From Pseudonocardia nematodicida (GTDB lineage Bacteria > Actinomycetota > Actinomycetes > Mycobacteriales > Pseudonocardiaceae): a DNA stretch of 64,000 bases. The notes below the pieces were generated by a model, which saw nothing but the letters and a program-made list of their open reading frames with translations, was not told the DNA's origin and ran no database searches. Made by a program: the position numbers and the translations under genes. Shown piece by piece: positions 34,217 to 42,621 of the stretch; position 1 is the first letter of the stretch; the number at the start of each line of letters is the position of its first letter. The DNA is taken from assembly GCF_040105385.1 (NCBI RefSeq), contig NZ_JBEDNQ010000001.1:1-64000 (forward strand), in the 5' to 3' direction.

Positions 34217-34891
34217 ATGCCCGTGCCCGATCCGTCCGCGTTGATCGGGCACGCGCTGGACAGTCCGTGGCTGCTCCCGTTCCTCGCCCTCGCCGTGATC
34301 GTCGACGGGCCGATGCCGTTCCTGCCCAGCGAGCCGGTGCTGTTCAGCGCGACGGCCACGGCGTTCGCGGGTGGCGACACGGGGCGGCTCGCGGGGCTGT
34401 TCACCGCCGTGCTGATCGGGTCGGTGCTCGGCGACGGGCTGCTCTACGGGGCGGGGAGGTCGTCACACGCGATCGTGCGCCGCGCCCGCCGCGACGACGG
34501 CGTCGGCGCCTGGGTGCGCCGGCACCTGCACCGGCGGCCGATCGTCGCGCTGGTGGCCGGCCGGATGGTGCCGGGTGGGCGGCTGGCCAGCGTGACCGCC
34601 GCCGGGCGGGTCGGGCTGCCGCTGCGCGCCTTCCTGCCCGCCACCCTGATCAGCTCGCTGGTCTGGACCTGCTGGATGACCGGTGTCGGGGTGCTCGTCG
34701 GCCCCTTCACCCACGGCGACCCGCTCCGATCGGTGATCGTCGGGTTCCTGCTGGCGGTGCTGGTCGGCGGCCTCGCGGCCCTCGCGCGGCGGCTGCTGCG
34801 CCGCCGGCGTCGTACCGGGCCCGGCGCGGGCGCCCCCGATCGTGCCGCCGGGGCCGGACCGGGTGACGACATGGTGACTGCGAGTCGCTAA
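34217..34891 (+). CDS. DedA family membrane protein (second copy)
   Basis: 224 residues with four to five hydrophobic segments and the DedA pattern: VIVDGPMPFLPSEPVLFSATAT (membrane re-entrant loop), GSVLGDGLLYGAGR, and the arginine-containing VAGRMVPGGRLASVTAAGRVGLP. Probable flippase-type role in envelope lipid homeostasis. The basic C-terminal tail is disordered. It is unlike the DedA gene at 14.1 kb in sequence and context. Confidence 0.82.
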   Translation: MPVPDPSALIGHALDSPWLLPFLALAVIVDGPMPFLPSEPVLFSATATAFAGGDTGRLAGLFTAVLIGSVLGDGLLYGAGRSSHAIVRRARRDDGVGAWVRRHLHRRPIVALVAGRMVPGGRLASVTAAGRVGLPLRAFLPATLISSLVWTCWMTGVGVLVGPFTHGDPLRSVIVGFLLAVLVGGLAALARRLLRRRRRTGPGAGAPDRAAGAGPGDDMVTASR

Positions 34892-34948
34892 CGCCTGCGC
34901 GACATGGCAGGATGAACCGTCCGGAGTGGACGACGGGAGCGGGCGCAC

Positions 34949-35572
34949 GTGCACGATGACGGGACCGATCCGCTCGGGCGCGGCATCGTCGTCGCCGGAC
35001 CGACACCCCAGCCGGACGGCCTGCGGGTGGTCGCCCGCCTTCCGGCCACGCCGGCCGATGCGGTCGCCTCGACCGTGGCCCGGCTACGGCCGTCGCTGGT
35101 GCTGGTCGACGCCACCGGACCCCGGGACGTCGCCCTCGCCGTGATCGCCGCGCTGACCAGCCGGACCCCCGACACACCCGCGCTCGTCGTCGCGGCTCCG
35201 GGTGCCGACCACCGGCTGGTGCTCGACGCCGTCCGGGCGGGCGCGACCGGCGTCGCGACGACCACCGATCTCGCCGAGGTCGCCCGGCTCGCCCGCTCCG
35301 CGGCGTCCGGTCGGCCCGCCTTCTCGCCCGGCCTGGCCGCGGTCGTCCTGGAGTCCGTAGCGGCGCCCGCCCAGCCCGTGCCCGACCTCAGCCCCCGTGA
35401 GTCCGAGGTGCTCCTGCTGGTGGTCGAGGGGCTGACCGCGCGGCAGATCGCGGCCCGGCTGGTGCTGTCCCCGCGGACCGTCGAGAACCACGTGCAACGC
35501 CTGCTGCGCAAGTTCGGCGTGCCGGGCCGTGGCGCGCTGGTCCGCCTGGCGATCGAGTACGGGCTGGCGTAG
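34949..35572 (+). CDS. orphan LuxR-type regulator with degenerate receiver domain
   Basis: 207 residues. The C terminus has a good LuxR HTH (LSPRESEVLLLVVEGLTARQ, then SPRTVENHVQRLLRKF). The N-terminal half has the length and strand pattern of a receiver domain, but the acidic pair is missing (VVAGPTPQPDG), the switch Thr/Ser is Ala (VVAAPG), and the conserved Lys is Thr (GVATTT); only the central Asp (VLVDATGP) remains. Normal phosphorylation is therefore unlikely. No kinase is adjacent. GTG start at 34949 with a possible GGAG-type box upstream. Confidence 0.82.
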   Translation: MHDDGTDPLGRGIVVAGPTPQPDGLRVVARLPATPADAVASTVARLRPSLVLVDATGPRDVALAVIAALTSRTPDTPALVVAAPGADHRLVLDAVRAGATGVATTTDLAEVARLARSAASGRPAFSPGLAAVVLESVAAPAQPVPDLSPRESEVLLLVVEGLTARQIAARLVLSPRTVENHVQRLLRKFGVPGRGALVRLAIEYGLA

Positions 35573-35575
35573 CGG

Positions 35576-36511
35576 TCAGCACCCGGTGAGCCGGGCCCGT
35601 ACCGCGTCGAGCACCGCGACGGGGTCCGGGGCGGAGAGCACGTCCACCGGCGGCGTCGCGGCGCCGGTGCCGTGGTGCGGCACGGTCGCCCCGCGGGCCG
35701 GGCCGGATCCACAGTCGACGGCCAGCGGCACCGGCGTCGCGGTCAGCGAGCCGGGTGCGACGCACTCGAGCAGCGCGGTCGCGTCGTGCACGGCGACGGC
35801 GTCGCGGCCGTAGCGCTCCCGGTAGAACGCCCGGTACGGCGCGATCATCGCGGCCATCTCGGCGCACACCGGGTCGGCGGCGGCCAGCGCGTCCACCCAC
35901 TCCGGGCCGGCCGCGCAGCCCAGCGTGGTCTCCAGCGGCACCAGGGCGACCGGAACCCGGTCCTGGGTGAGGACGCGCTGCGCGGCCTCCGGGTCGGCGT
36001 GCACGTTGAACTCGGCCGCACCGGTCACGTTGCCGCCGCCCAGCGCGCCGCCCATGACCACGATCCGCTCGATCCGCCCGGCCAGTTCCGGGTGGGCGGC
36101 CAGCAGGATCGCGGCGTCGGTGAGCGGCCCGATCACGGCCAGGGTGACCGGTTCGGACGCCTCGGCGAGCACCCGGGCCATCAGCGCCACCCCGGAGCCC
36201 GGCCTCGGCGCGACCGGCGCGGGCAGGCGCGCGGCGCGACCGCCGAGGCCGTCGGTCCCGTGCACGTGCCCGGCCCGCCCGGCGGCCGGGTGCACGAGAG
36301 GCCGGTCCGCGCCCTTCCCGAGCGGGACGTCGGTCCGCCCGGTGAGCGCCAGCAGCCGTCCGGCGTTGTCCAGTGTCCGGTCCGGACCGACGTTGCCGAA
36401 CTGCGCGACGACGGCCCGGACGTCGACCTCCGGGCTGCGCAGGGCGAGGACGAGGGCGACGGCGTCGTCCACACCCGGGTCGGTACTGACGATCAGCGGG
36501 CGCGGGCTCAC
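35576..36511 (-). CDS. inosine/uridine-preferring nucleoside hydrolase
   Basis: 311 residues. The calcium-binding signature STDPGVDDAVAL is at the N terminus, with the second cluster VMGGALGGGNVTGAAEFNVHADPEAA and the late VHDATALLE completing the active site. It cleaves the N-glycosidic bond of ribonucleosides in purine or pyrimidine salvage, usually in the cytoplasm. It ends three bases from the convergent LuxR gene. Confidence 0.92.
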   Translation of the reverse strand: MSPRPLIVSTDPGVDDAVALVLALRSPEVDVRAVVAQFGNVGPDRTLDNAGRLLALTGRTDVPLGKGADRPLVHPAAGRAGHVHGTDGLGGRAARLPAPVAPRPGSGVALMARVLAEASEPVTLAVIGPLTDAAILLAAHPELAGRIERIVVMGGALGGGNVTGAAEFNVHADPEAAQRVLTQDRVPVALVPLETTLGCAAGPEWVDALAAADPVCAEMAAMIAPYRAFYRERYGRDAVAVHDATALLECVAPGSLTATPVPLAVDCGSGPARGATVPHHGTGAATPPVDVLSAPDPVAVLDAVRARLTGC

Positions 36512-36522
36512 GGAGCCCGGAG

Positions 36523-36726
36523 CTACTCGCTGCGGGTGGGCTCGTCGTCGTGCTCGGCGTCGACCTCCGCGGCGGCCGCGTCGGTCATGCCGCCGTCGTC
36601 GGTACCCGGACCGGAGCGCGGCCGGCCGGCGTGGTCGAGCTCGTCCCGGACGGTGCCGGCCCCGCCGCTCGTCAGCTCGTCGGTACCGACCTCGGTGCCG
36701 TCGTCGGGCTCGCGTCGTCCGGTCAC
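36523..36726 (-). CDS. small acidic hydrophilic protein, unknown
   Basis: 67 residues, rich in Asp, Glu, Gly and Thr, with no hydrophobic segment (it ends AEVDAEHDDEPTRSE). AGGAG lies seven bases before the GTG, a textbook spacing, which supports a real gene. It precedes the nucleoside hydrolase gene by 11 bp in the same direction, so the two may be co-transcribed. No family is recognised; it is probably disordered. Confidence 0.65.
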   Translation of the reverse strand: MTGRREPDDGTEVGTDELTSGGAGTVRDELDHAGRPRSGPGTDDGGMTDAAAAEVDAEHDDEPTRSE

Positions 36727-36808
36727 GTGATCACTCCTGGGGATTCGGGGAACGGGAGTGTCCGGGTACCCGGGGCGCCGGTGCGGCACACGCCTAGGGT
36801 GCGAGGGC

Positions 36809-37510
36809 GTGAGAGACGACCCGGAGCAGGTGCGGCTGTGCACGCTCACCTCGCTGCGCTGGATCCTGCGGCACCGGGCCTTCACCCCCTGGTACCTGCT
36901 GCGCTACTGGCGGCTGCTGGTGCTGCGGGTGCGGCACCCGCACGTCGTCCTGCGCGGGATGGTGTTCCTCGGCAAGGGCGTCACGGTGCAGGCCCGCCCG
37001 GGCTTCGGCCGGCTCGAGATCGGCCGCTGGGTGCACATCGGCGACGGCACCGCGCTGCGCTGCCACGAGGGGTCGATGCGGATCGGGGACAAGGTCGTGT
37101 TCGGCCGGAACAACACCCTGAACTGCTATCTCGACGTCGAGGTCGGCGCGGCGACGCTGGTCGCGGACTGGGTGTACGTCACCGACTTCGACCACCGCAC
37201 CGACGACGTGCACCGGCCGATCAAGGACCAGGGCATCGTGAAGGCGCCCGTCCGGATCGGCGAGGGGTGCTGGCTCGGGGTCAAGACGACGGTGCTGCGC
37301 GGCACCCGGATCGGCTCCGGCTCGGTGCTGGGCGCGCACGCCGTCGCGCGGGGGGACATCCCGGCCGACTCGATCGCCGTCGGCACCCCGGCGCGGGTGG
37401 TGCGTGACCGGCGCGCCGACCACGCGGCCGCCGCGGCCGAGCGGGCCGCCGTCGCCGACATGGCGCGCAAGGCGGACCGGGCGCTGCGGGCGCGGCTCGA
37501 CCGCGCCTGA
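36809..37510 (+). CDS. hexapeptide-repeat acyltransferase (Rv3034c-like)
   Basis: 233 residues. A basic amphipathic N terminus is followed by a left-handed beta-helix of hexapeptide repeats (GKGVTVQARPGFGRLEIGRWVHIGDGT through GSVLGAHAVARGDIPADS) and a closing helical tail. The active-site loop DFDHRTDDVHRPI resembles the His-containing loop of O-acetyltransferases in this fold. The M. tuberculosis homologue sits beside the methylglucose-lipopolysaccharide genes, as this gene sits beside the GT4-GH57-methyltransferase set. It probably acylates a glycan. Its stop TGA abuts the opposite gene's stop to make TGATCA. Confidence 0.82.
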   Translation: MRDDPEQVRLCTLTSLRWILRHRAFTPWYLLRYWRLLVLRVRHPHVVLRGMVFLGKGVTVQARPGFGRLEIGRWVHIGDGTALRCHEGSMRIGDKVVFGRNNTLNCYLDVEVGAATLVADWVYVTDFDHRTDDVHRPIKDQGIVKAPVRIGEGCWLGVKTTVLRGTRIGSGSVLGAHAVARGDIPADSIAVGTPARVVRDRRADHAAAAAERAAVADMARKADRALRARLDRA

Positions 37511-38764
37511 TCAGGACTGGCGGTCGAACAGGTTCCCGGTCGGGATCTTCGGGCGGGGCAGCTCGCGCGGCCCGGCCGCCCGGGCGCCGGCGTAGATCGC
37601 GGCGGTGCGGGCGGCGATGACCGGCCAGGCGAACTCGGTCCGCAGCCGGGCGCGGGCGGCCCGGGCCCGGCGCCGCGCGGCGCGCGGGTCGGCCAGCGCG
37701 CGTCCGACGGCGTCGGCGAGGCCGGCGACGTCCCCGGGCGCGAACCCGAGGCCGGTCTCGCCGTCCCGGACGAGCTCGCCGAGCCCCCCGGCGGTGGAGG
37801 CGACCAGCGTCGCCCCGGCCGCGGCGGCCTCGAGGGCGACGATCCCGAACGGCTCGTAGCGGCTGGGCAGCACGACGGCGTCGGCGGCGCGCAGCAGGGC
37901 GGTGAGCTCGGCGTCCGGGAGGTGGCCGAGGAAGTCGACCGAGCGGCGCACCCGGTGCGTGGCGACGCGCTCGTCGAGCATCGCCCGCTGGGTCCCGGTG
38001 CCCGCGATCAGCAGCCGGGTGCCCGGGTGCCGACGCCGGATCCGGGGCAGGGCCGCGACGAGGTCCTGGACGCCCTTCTCGTACTCGAGCCGTCCGAAGT
38101 AGACCAGCCGCGGGCCGGGCTGGGTCGCCGTCGCGGGACCGGGAGCGGACCCGCGGGACCGCCAGCGGCGCACGTCGATGCCGTTGTGCACCACGTGCAC
38201 CCCGGCCGGGTCGAGGTCGTGCAGGGCGGCCACCTCGTCGTGCATCGCCACCGAGCAGGTGATCACCTCGTCGGCTCGCCGGGCGAGCCACCACTCGGTG
38301 GAGTGCACCTGCCGGTTCATCGGGCCGGGCAGCCAGCCGGAGTGCCGGCCGGCCTCGGTGGCGTGCAGCGTCGCGACCAGCGGGACGCCGAGGACGTCGG
38401 CCAGCGCGATCGCCGGGTGCGCGACGAGCCAGTCGTGGGCGTGCACGACGTCGGGCCGCCAGCCCGGCAGCAGTGCGGTCAGCGCGTGCCGGAGCAGGCC
38501 GTGGCCCATGCCGAGCGTCCACGCCACCAGGTCGGCGCCGAACTCCAGGTGCGGCGGGTCCTCGGCGACCCGCAGCACCCGGACGCCGTCGACGGTCTGC
38601 ACGACGGTGGGGTGGGTGGCCGAATCCGACCCGGTGGGTGCCCGGGAGAGCACGACGACCTCGTGCCCGGCCACGACGAGCTCGCGCGCCAGCGCGTGCA
38701 CGTGCCGGCCCAGCCCACCCACGACGACCGGCGGGAACTCCCAGCTGATCATCAGCACCCGCAT
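37511..38764 (-). CDS. GT4 alpha-glucan glycosyltransferase (Rv3032-like)
   Basis: 417 residues. The start MRVLMISWEFPPVVVGGLGR is glycogen-synthase-like GT4. The donor site is LVYFGRLEYEKGVQDLVAAL, and the catalytic Glu pair is in SRYEPFGIVALEAAAAGATLV. The closest described relative in this gene order is mycobacterial Rv3032, an alpha-1,4-glucosyltransferase that elongates methylglucose lipopolysaccharide and capsular glucan. It is followed upstream by GH57 and methyltransferase genes in the same direction (83 bp to the GH57 gene), supporting one pathway. The ATG at 38764 is unambiguous. Confidence 0.88.
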   Translation of the reverse strand: MRVLMISWEFPPVVVGGLGRHVHALARELVVAGHEVVVLSRAPTGSDSATHPTVVQTVDGVRVLRVAEDPPHLEFGADLVAWTLGMGHGLLRHALTALLPGWRPDVVHAHDWLVAHPAIALADVLGVPLVATLHATEAGRHSGWLPGPMNRQVHSTEWWLARRADEVITCSVAMHDEVAALHDLDPAGVHVVHNGIDVRRWRSRGSAPGPATATQPGPRLVYFGRLEYEKGVQDLVAALPRIRRRHPGTRLLIAGTGTQRAMLDERVATHRVRRSVDFLGHLPDAELTALLRAADAVVLPSRYEPFGIVALEAAAAGATLVASTAGGLGELVRDGETGLGFAPGDVAGLADAVGRALADPRAARRRARAARARLRTEFAWPVIAARTAAIYAGARAAGPRELPRPKIPTGNLFDRQS

Positions 38765-38847
38765 CGGAGGATCCTGGCAAAGCGCCCGGTCCGCGGCGTC
38801 CCCGGGGGGATCGGACCGCCGCACCCGCGAGCGGCGGGACGCTGCGC

Positions 38848-40341
38848 TCAGGGCGACCCGGCGAGGTCGCGGGCGTCCAGGTGGCCGAAGGTGGGGACGG
38901 CGTCGGCCCAGTGCGCGGTCCGGCGCTGCGCGGCGCGGCGGCGTCCGGCACGCAGCAGGCCGGCGAGCTCGGCGACCCGACCGGCGTGCAGCGCGGCGCG
39001 GGAGCGCGCGTAGTCCGCGGCCGAGTCCTTGGTGACCATGAACGCCCAGTCGCTGGACAGCGCGTGCAGCGCCTGGTCGGCGAGCAGGTCGGCCAGCGGG
39101 TCCCGGACGTCGGTGCGCAGCAGACCGGAGAGCGACAGCAGGTCGCGCTGCACGTCGTCGTTCGCCGCGACGAACGAGGCCACCTGCGGGCCGGCCCACA
39201 CCCGCCAGTCCTTGCCCGAGCCCCAGGAGCACTCGGGCAGCGCGACCGGGTCGCCGACCAGGCCGTCGTCGATCGCGCCCCCGAGGGTCCGCACCGACAC
39301 CCCCGCCGACGGCAGCATCCGCAGCACCGCCGCGAGCCAGGCCGGGCCCTCGTGCCACCAGTGCCCGAACAGCTCGGTGTCGAAGGCGGCCACGGTCAGC
39401 GCCGGGCGGCCGTGGGTGGCACGCAGCGCCCGCAGCCGGGCGACGACGGTGTCGACGAAGTCCCGGGCGTCGCGCTGTACCGCGTCCGCGGCGAGCGCCG
39501 GGGAGTAGGGCCGCTTGCGCTCGGACGGGACGCGGCGACCGGTCACCCGGGCCGGTTTGAGCCCCGAGGGGTGGTCCCAGGTGTGGAAGTCCCGGTACTC
39601 GGCCGAGCCCGGGTAGCCCTTGCGCGGCGACCACACCCGGTAGGTGACCGCCAGGTCGCGCCCCACACAGAGCACGTCCGAGTCGCCGACCGGGCGGGCG
39701 AGCGCCGTGTCGCCGCGCAGCGCCGGGCCGTCGACCAGGAACCGGGACACCCCGGCGGCGGCGTAGTCGTGCTCCAGCCCCGGCGCGTAGCCGCACTCGG
39801 GCGCCCAGATGCCGGCCGGACGCCCGCCGAGCCGCAGCGCGTGGTCGGCCAGCCCGGTCCGCAGCGAGAACGCCCGGACCCGCGGGTCGAGCAGCGGCTG
39901 GAACGGGTGCGCCGCCGGGCCGCCGAGCAGCTCGACCGCGCCGGTGTCGCGCAGCGCCCGCAGCGCCGGGGACCCGCCGTGTCGCCAGTGCGCCTCGAAC
40001 TCGGCGGTCGCGGCGGTGGAGACCCGGTGCTCGTGCGCGGCCAGATCCGGCAGCCGGGACGCCGCCGAGTGCGCCCGCAGCGTCCAGCCGCCCAGCCAGT
40101 CGTGCACCCCGCGCAGGGAGTACGGGTCGTCGAGCTGGGCGGCGAGCACCGGCGTCACACCGAGGGTGGCGAGCTGCCCGCGTCCCTCGGCGGCGAGCTC
40201 GCGCAGGGTCGCCACCACCGGCAGGTACGAGTGCGCCCAGGACTGGTAGAGCCACTCCTCGCCGACCGGCCAGCGCCCGTGCCGGGCCAGCAGCGGCAGG
40301 TGCGAGTGCAGGACCAGGCAGAACGTGCCGACCGTGCTCAC
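38848..40341 (-). CDS. GH57 alpha-1,4-glucan branching enzyme (Rv3031-like)
   Basis: 497 residues. GH57 motifs in order: HSHLPLL (region 1), GIWAPECGYAPG (region 3, catalytic Glu), DTELFGHWWHEG (region 4, catalytic Asp), and the C-terminal DUF1957 helical domain (DWAFMVTKDSAADYARSR). The family includes Thermus and mycobacterial branching enzymes. It would branch the polysaccharide made by the neighbouring glycosyltransferase and is distinct from glgB at 8-11 kb. Its GTG start overlaps the stop of the methyltransferase gene (GTGA), so translation is coupled. Confidence 0.92.
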   Translation of the reverse strand: MSTVGTFCLVLHSHLPLLARHGRWPVGEEWLYQSWAHSYLPVVATLRELAAEGRGQLATLGVTPVLAAQLDDPYSLRGVHDWLGGWTLRAHSAASRLPDLAAHEHRVSTAATAEFEAHWRHGGSPALRALRDTGAVELLGGPAAHPFQPLLDPRVRAFSLRTGLADHALRLGGRPAGIWAPECGYAPGLEHDYAAAGVSRFLVDGPALRGDTALARPVGDSDVLCVGRDLAVTYRVWSPRKGYPGSAEYRDFHTWDHPSGLKPARVTGRRVPSERKRPYSPALAADAVQRDARDFVDTVVARLRALRATHGRPALTVAAFDTELFGHWWHEGPAWLAAVLRMLPSAGVSVRTLGGAIDDGLVGDPVALPECSWGSGKDWRVWAGPQVASFVAANDDVQRDLLSLSGLLRTDVRDPLADLLADQALHALSSDWAFMVTKDSAADYARSRAALHAGRVAELAGLLRAGRRRAAQRRTAHWADAVPTFGHLDARDLAGSP

Positions 40342-41093
40342 GGCCGCGTCGCCGTCACCAGCAGGTCCAGGGACGCGTCGGGGTCGCGGTCGTGCAGCAC
40401 GAAGTCGTCGGAGCGCACGGCGGCGACGTCGGCGGCCAGCGCGGAAGGCCAGGGCGCGCCGGACAGCGCCAGCGCGGTCTGCGCCTCGATCAGCCCACCG
40501 TGCCGGTCGTCCATCGCACGCAGCCGCGGCCCGTGGTGCAGGCCCCGCACCGCCACGTCGTCGAACCCGGCGTCGCGTACCAGCCCGGCCAGCTCGCCGG
40601 CGTCGAGCTCGCGGGTGTGGAACGGGTTGAGCGGGGTGTCCCGGCCGGGGGAGAAGGTGATCCGGTTCGGGGTCGAGACCAGCAGCCGTCCGCCGGGGCG
40701 CAGCACCCGCCGGCACTCGCGCAGGAACCGCTCCTGCTCCCAGAGGTGTTCGATGACCTGCAACGACACCACGACGTCGACGGCGGCGTCGGGCACCGGC
40801 AGCGCGACCAGGTTCGCCCGGGCCACCGCCACCCGTGGGTAGCGGGCGGCGACGTGCGCGACGGTCGGGGCGTCGTAGTCCAGGGCCAGCACCCGTCGCG
40901 CCGACGTGGCGAGCAGGTCCGCGCCGTAGCCCTCGCCGCAGCCGGCCTCCAGCACGACCGCGCCGGCGCACTCGCCGGCCAGCGCGGTGTAGACGACCTC
41001 GTGGCGGCGGAACCAGTAGTTCTCGTGCGCGAGGCCCGGGACGGTCCGCTCTCCGGTGAGGGGCAGGCTGCTGGTCACGGTCACCGACCCCAT
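40338..41093 (-). CDS. SAM-dependent methyltransferase (Rv3030-like)
   Basis: 251 residues, class I fold: motif I VVLEAGCGEGYGADLL, acidic ALDYDAP, motif IV VVVSLQVIEHLWEQE and the post-motif RPGGRLLVSTPNRITFSPGR. The opening SLPLTGERTVPGLAHENYWFRRHEVVY is typical of the Rv3030-type protein found with Rv3031 and Rv3032, where sugar O-methylation is the proposed role. The ATG at 41093 is followed by a full domain. It is first of the three coupled genes. Confidence 0.88.
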   Translation of the reverse strand: MGSVTVTSSLPLTGERTVPGLAHENYWFRRHEVVYTALAGECAGAVVLEAGCGEGYGADLLATSARRVLALDYDAPTVAHVAARYPRVAVARANLVALPVPDAAVDVVVSLQVIEHLWEQERFLRECRRVLRPGGRLLVSTPNRITFSPGRDTPLNPFHTRELDAGELAGLVRDAGFDDVAVRGLHHGPRLRAMDDRHGGLIEAQTALALSGAPWPSALAADVAAVRSDDFVLHDRDPDASLDLLVTATRP

Positions 41094-41134
41094 CACGCCG
41101 GCGGGGCGGTACCCGACACCGGGGCGCGGAGGGC

Positions 41135-41425
41135 TCAGACCGGCTCGCCGGCGACGGCGACCACGCCGCCGACGTCGTTGCGCAACCACGCCAGGAGGGT
41201 GCCGTCCTCCAGCGTCAGCGGGACCTCCGGCCCGCCCCATTCGAGGACGATGGTCGGACGGTTCGCCAGCGCGTCCTCGAGCAGGGCCGCCAGGCCGTCG
41301 GTGGCGCGCACGGTCACCCCGCCGTGCGCCACGGTCCGGCTGCCCGGCACCTCTTCGTCGGCGTGCGCACCCGTGCTGAGGACGTATCCCGTCCCCAGAC
41401 GGTCGTCGAACCCGGTCACCTGCAC
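41135..41425 (-). CDS. small conserved-looking protein, unknown function
   Basis: 96 residues from a GTG with GGAGG eight bases upstream. Mixed alpha/beta composition (VTGFDDRLGTGYVLSTGA, then TIVLEWGGPEVPLTLEDGTLLAWL), no membrane segment, no motif I recognise. It is 41 bp upstream of the methyltransferase gene in the same direction, so it may lead that operon. Confidence 0.7.
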   Translation of the reverse strand: MQVTGFDDRLGTGYVLSTGAHADEEVPGSRTVAHGGVTVRATDGLAALLEDALANRPTIVLEWGGPEVPLTLEDGTLLAWLRNDVGGVVAVAGEPV

Positions 41426-41562
41426 TGCGGCTCCCTCCTGCCCGTGCGTGGGGGTGCCGACGGTAGCGAAAGCGGCGCGCCCGCCCCGTCGTGCAGGGTG
41501 TGACATCGTGCGCGCCCTGCGTGACGTGACACGCTCGTGAGGACGGTCACCCGTCCTGGCGT

Positions 41563-41590
41563 TTGCCAGGACGCTACTGGCTGGTAACAA
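41563..41590 (+). promoter_or_regulatory. sigma-70-like promoter of etfBA
   Basis: TTGCCA (41563-41568) and TAACAA (41585-41590) are spaced by 16 bases. The -35 box lies in the right arm of a hairpin (41553-41572). Transcription would start at about 41597, giving a leader of about 200 bases before etfB. Confidence 0.45.
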
Positions 41591-41602
41591 TCAATGTCAC
41601 AC

Positions 41603-41617
41603 TGGCACGGCGTGCCA
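41603..41617. promoter_or_regulatory. operator-like palindrome at the predicted etfBA start site
   Basis: TGGCACGgCGTGCCA is a perfect 7+1+7 palindrome just after the predicted transcription start, a position where a TetR- or GntR-type repressor could block the promoter. The half-sites match those of the palindrome at 3835-3852. Confidence 0.5.
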
Positions 41618-41799
41618 TAAGACGCCGCTGCTGGCAGAGTCGTCGCACATCAGACGGACGCGACGCCGCGGTCCACCCCCGGCCGCCGGCGCAGCATCGT
41701 CTCGGTGGTGCGAGACGGACCGAAGCCGGTCCGCACGTCAGGACGACGCGGTGTGCGCACGAGCGCAGGCCGCCGCGGCAGGGAGGTCGAAGAGGTCCT

Positions 41800-42582
41800 A
41801 TGAAGATCGTGACCCTGGTGAAGCAGGTTGCGGACACCTACTCGGAGCGGACGCTGGCCGCGGACCACACGCTCGACCGTGAGGCCGCGGAGGCGGTGAT
41901 CGACGAGATCAACGAGCGTGCGGTCGAGGCGGCTCTGCAGATCAAGGAGGCGAACGACGGCTCCGAGGTCGTCGTCGTCTGCATGGGGCCGGACCGGGCC
42001 ACCGACGCCATCCGCAAGGCCCTGTCGATGGGTGCGGACGCGGCGGTGCACCTGTCCGACGACGCACTCCACGGCTCGTGCGCGGTGCAGACCGCGAAGG
42101 CGCTGACCGCGCTGATCGGCACCGTGGAGGGCTGGGACCTGGTCATCGCGGGCAACTCGGCCTCGGACGGCCAGACCGGCGCGGTGCCGGCGATGATCGC
42201 CGACCTGCTCGGGGTGCCGGCGCTGACCCACGCCAACGAGCTGAGCGTCGAGGGCAGCACGGTCACCGCGAAGCGGGAGACCGACGAGGGCATCGCCCAT
42301 CTGACCGCGGAGCTGCCGGCCGTGGTGTCGGTCGGGGAGAAGTCCAACGAGCCGCGCTACCCCTCGTTCAAGGGGATCATGGCGGCGAAGAAGAAGCCGG
42401 TGACGACCCTCGACCTGGCCGGTGCCGGGATCGACCCGTCGACGGTGGGGCTGGCGAACGCGCTGTCGCAGGTGAGCAGCGCGGCGCCGAAGCCGCCGAA
42501 GACCGCGGGCGAGAAGGTCACCGACGAGGGCGACGGCGGCGCGAAGATCGCCGAGTTCCTGGTCGGCCAGAAGCTCATCTGA
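41800..42582 (+). CDS. etfB: electron transfer flavoprotein subunit beta
   Basis: 260 residues. ETF beta binds AMP and, with ETF alpha and FAD, carries electrons from acyl-CoA and related dehydrogenases to the quinone pool. The family opening MKIVTLVKQVADTYSER, the signature AVEAALQIKEANDGSEVVVV and the loop GNSASDGQTGAVPAMIAD are present. The ATG at 41800 follows AGAGG. It is first of the etfBA pair, 39 bp before etfA, and is homologous to FixA (Rv3029c), in the same order as in mycobacteria. Confidence 0.96.
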   Translation: MKIVTLVKQVADTYSERTLAADHTLDREAAEAVIDEINERAVEAALQIKEANDGSEVVVVCMGPDRATDAIRKALSMGADAAVHLSDDALHGSCAVQTAKALTALIGTVEGWDLVIAGNSASDGQTGAVPAMIADLLGVPALTHANELSVEGSTVTAKRETDEGIAHLTAELPAVVSVGEKSNEPRYPSFKGIMAAKKKPVTTLDLAGAGIDPSTVGLANALSQVSSAAPKPPKTAGEKVTDEGDGGAKIAEFLVGQKLI

Positions 42583-42621
42583 TCCCCTTTCTTCTTCGTC
42601 CGGTATTGGAGAGACAGAGAC

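Larger units (their letters stand above)
41426..41799. other. 374-bp spacer with the etfBA promoter
   Basis: No gene is supported. The middle is clearly less GC-rich than its surroundings and holds an 8-bp stem hairpin GTCCTGGCgtttGCCAGGAC (41553-41572), a promoter-like pair and a 15-bp palindrome (listed separately). The last 180 bases before etfB would be 5' leader. I see no known riboswitch fold there. Confidence 0.6.

Noticed and set aside
41618..41799. Possible riboswitch in the etfB leader
   Set aside because: I could not recognise any known aptamer pattern or a terminator-antiterminator pair; only a long GC-rich leader is visible.
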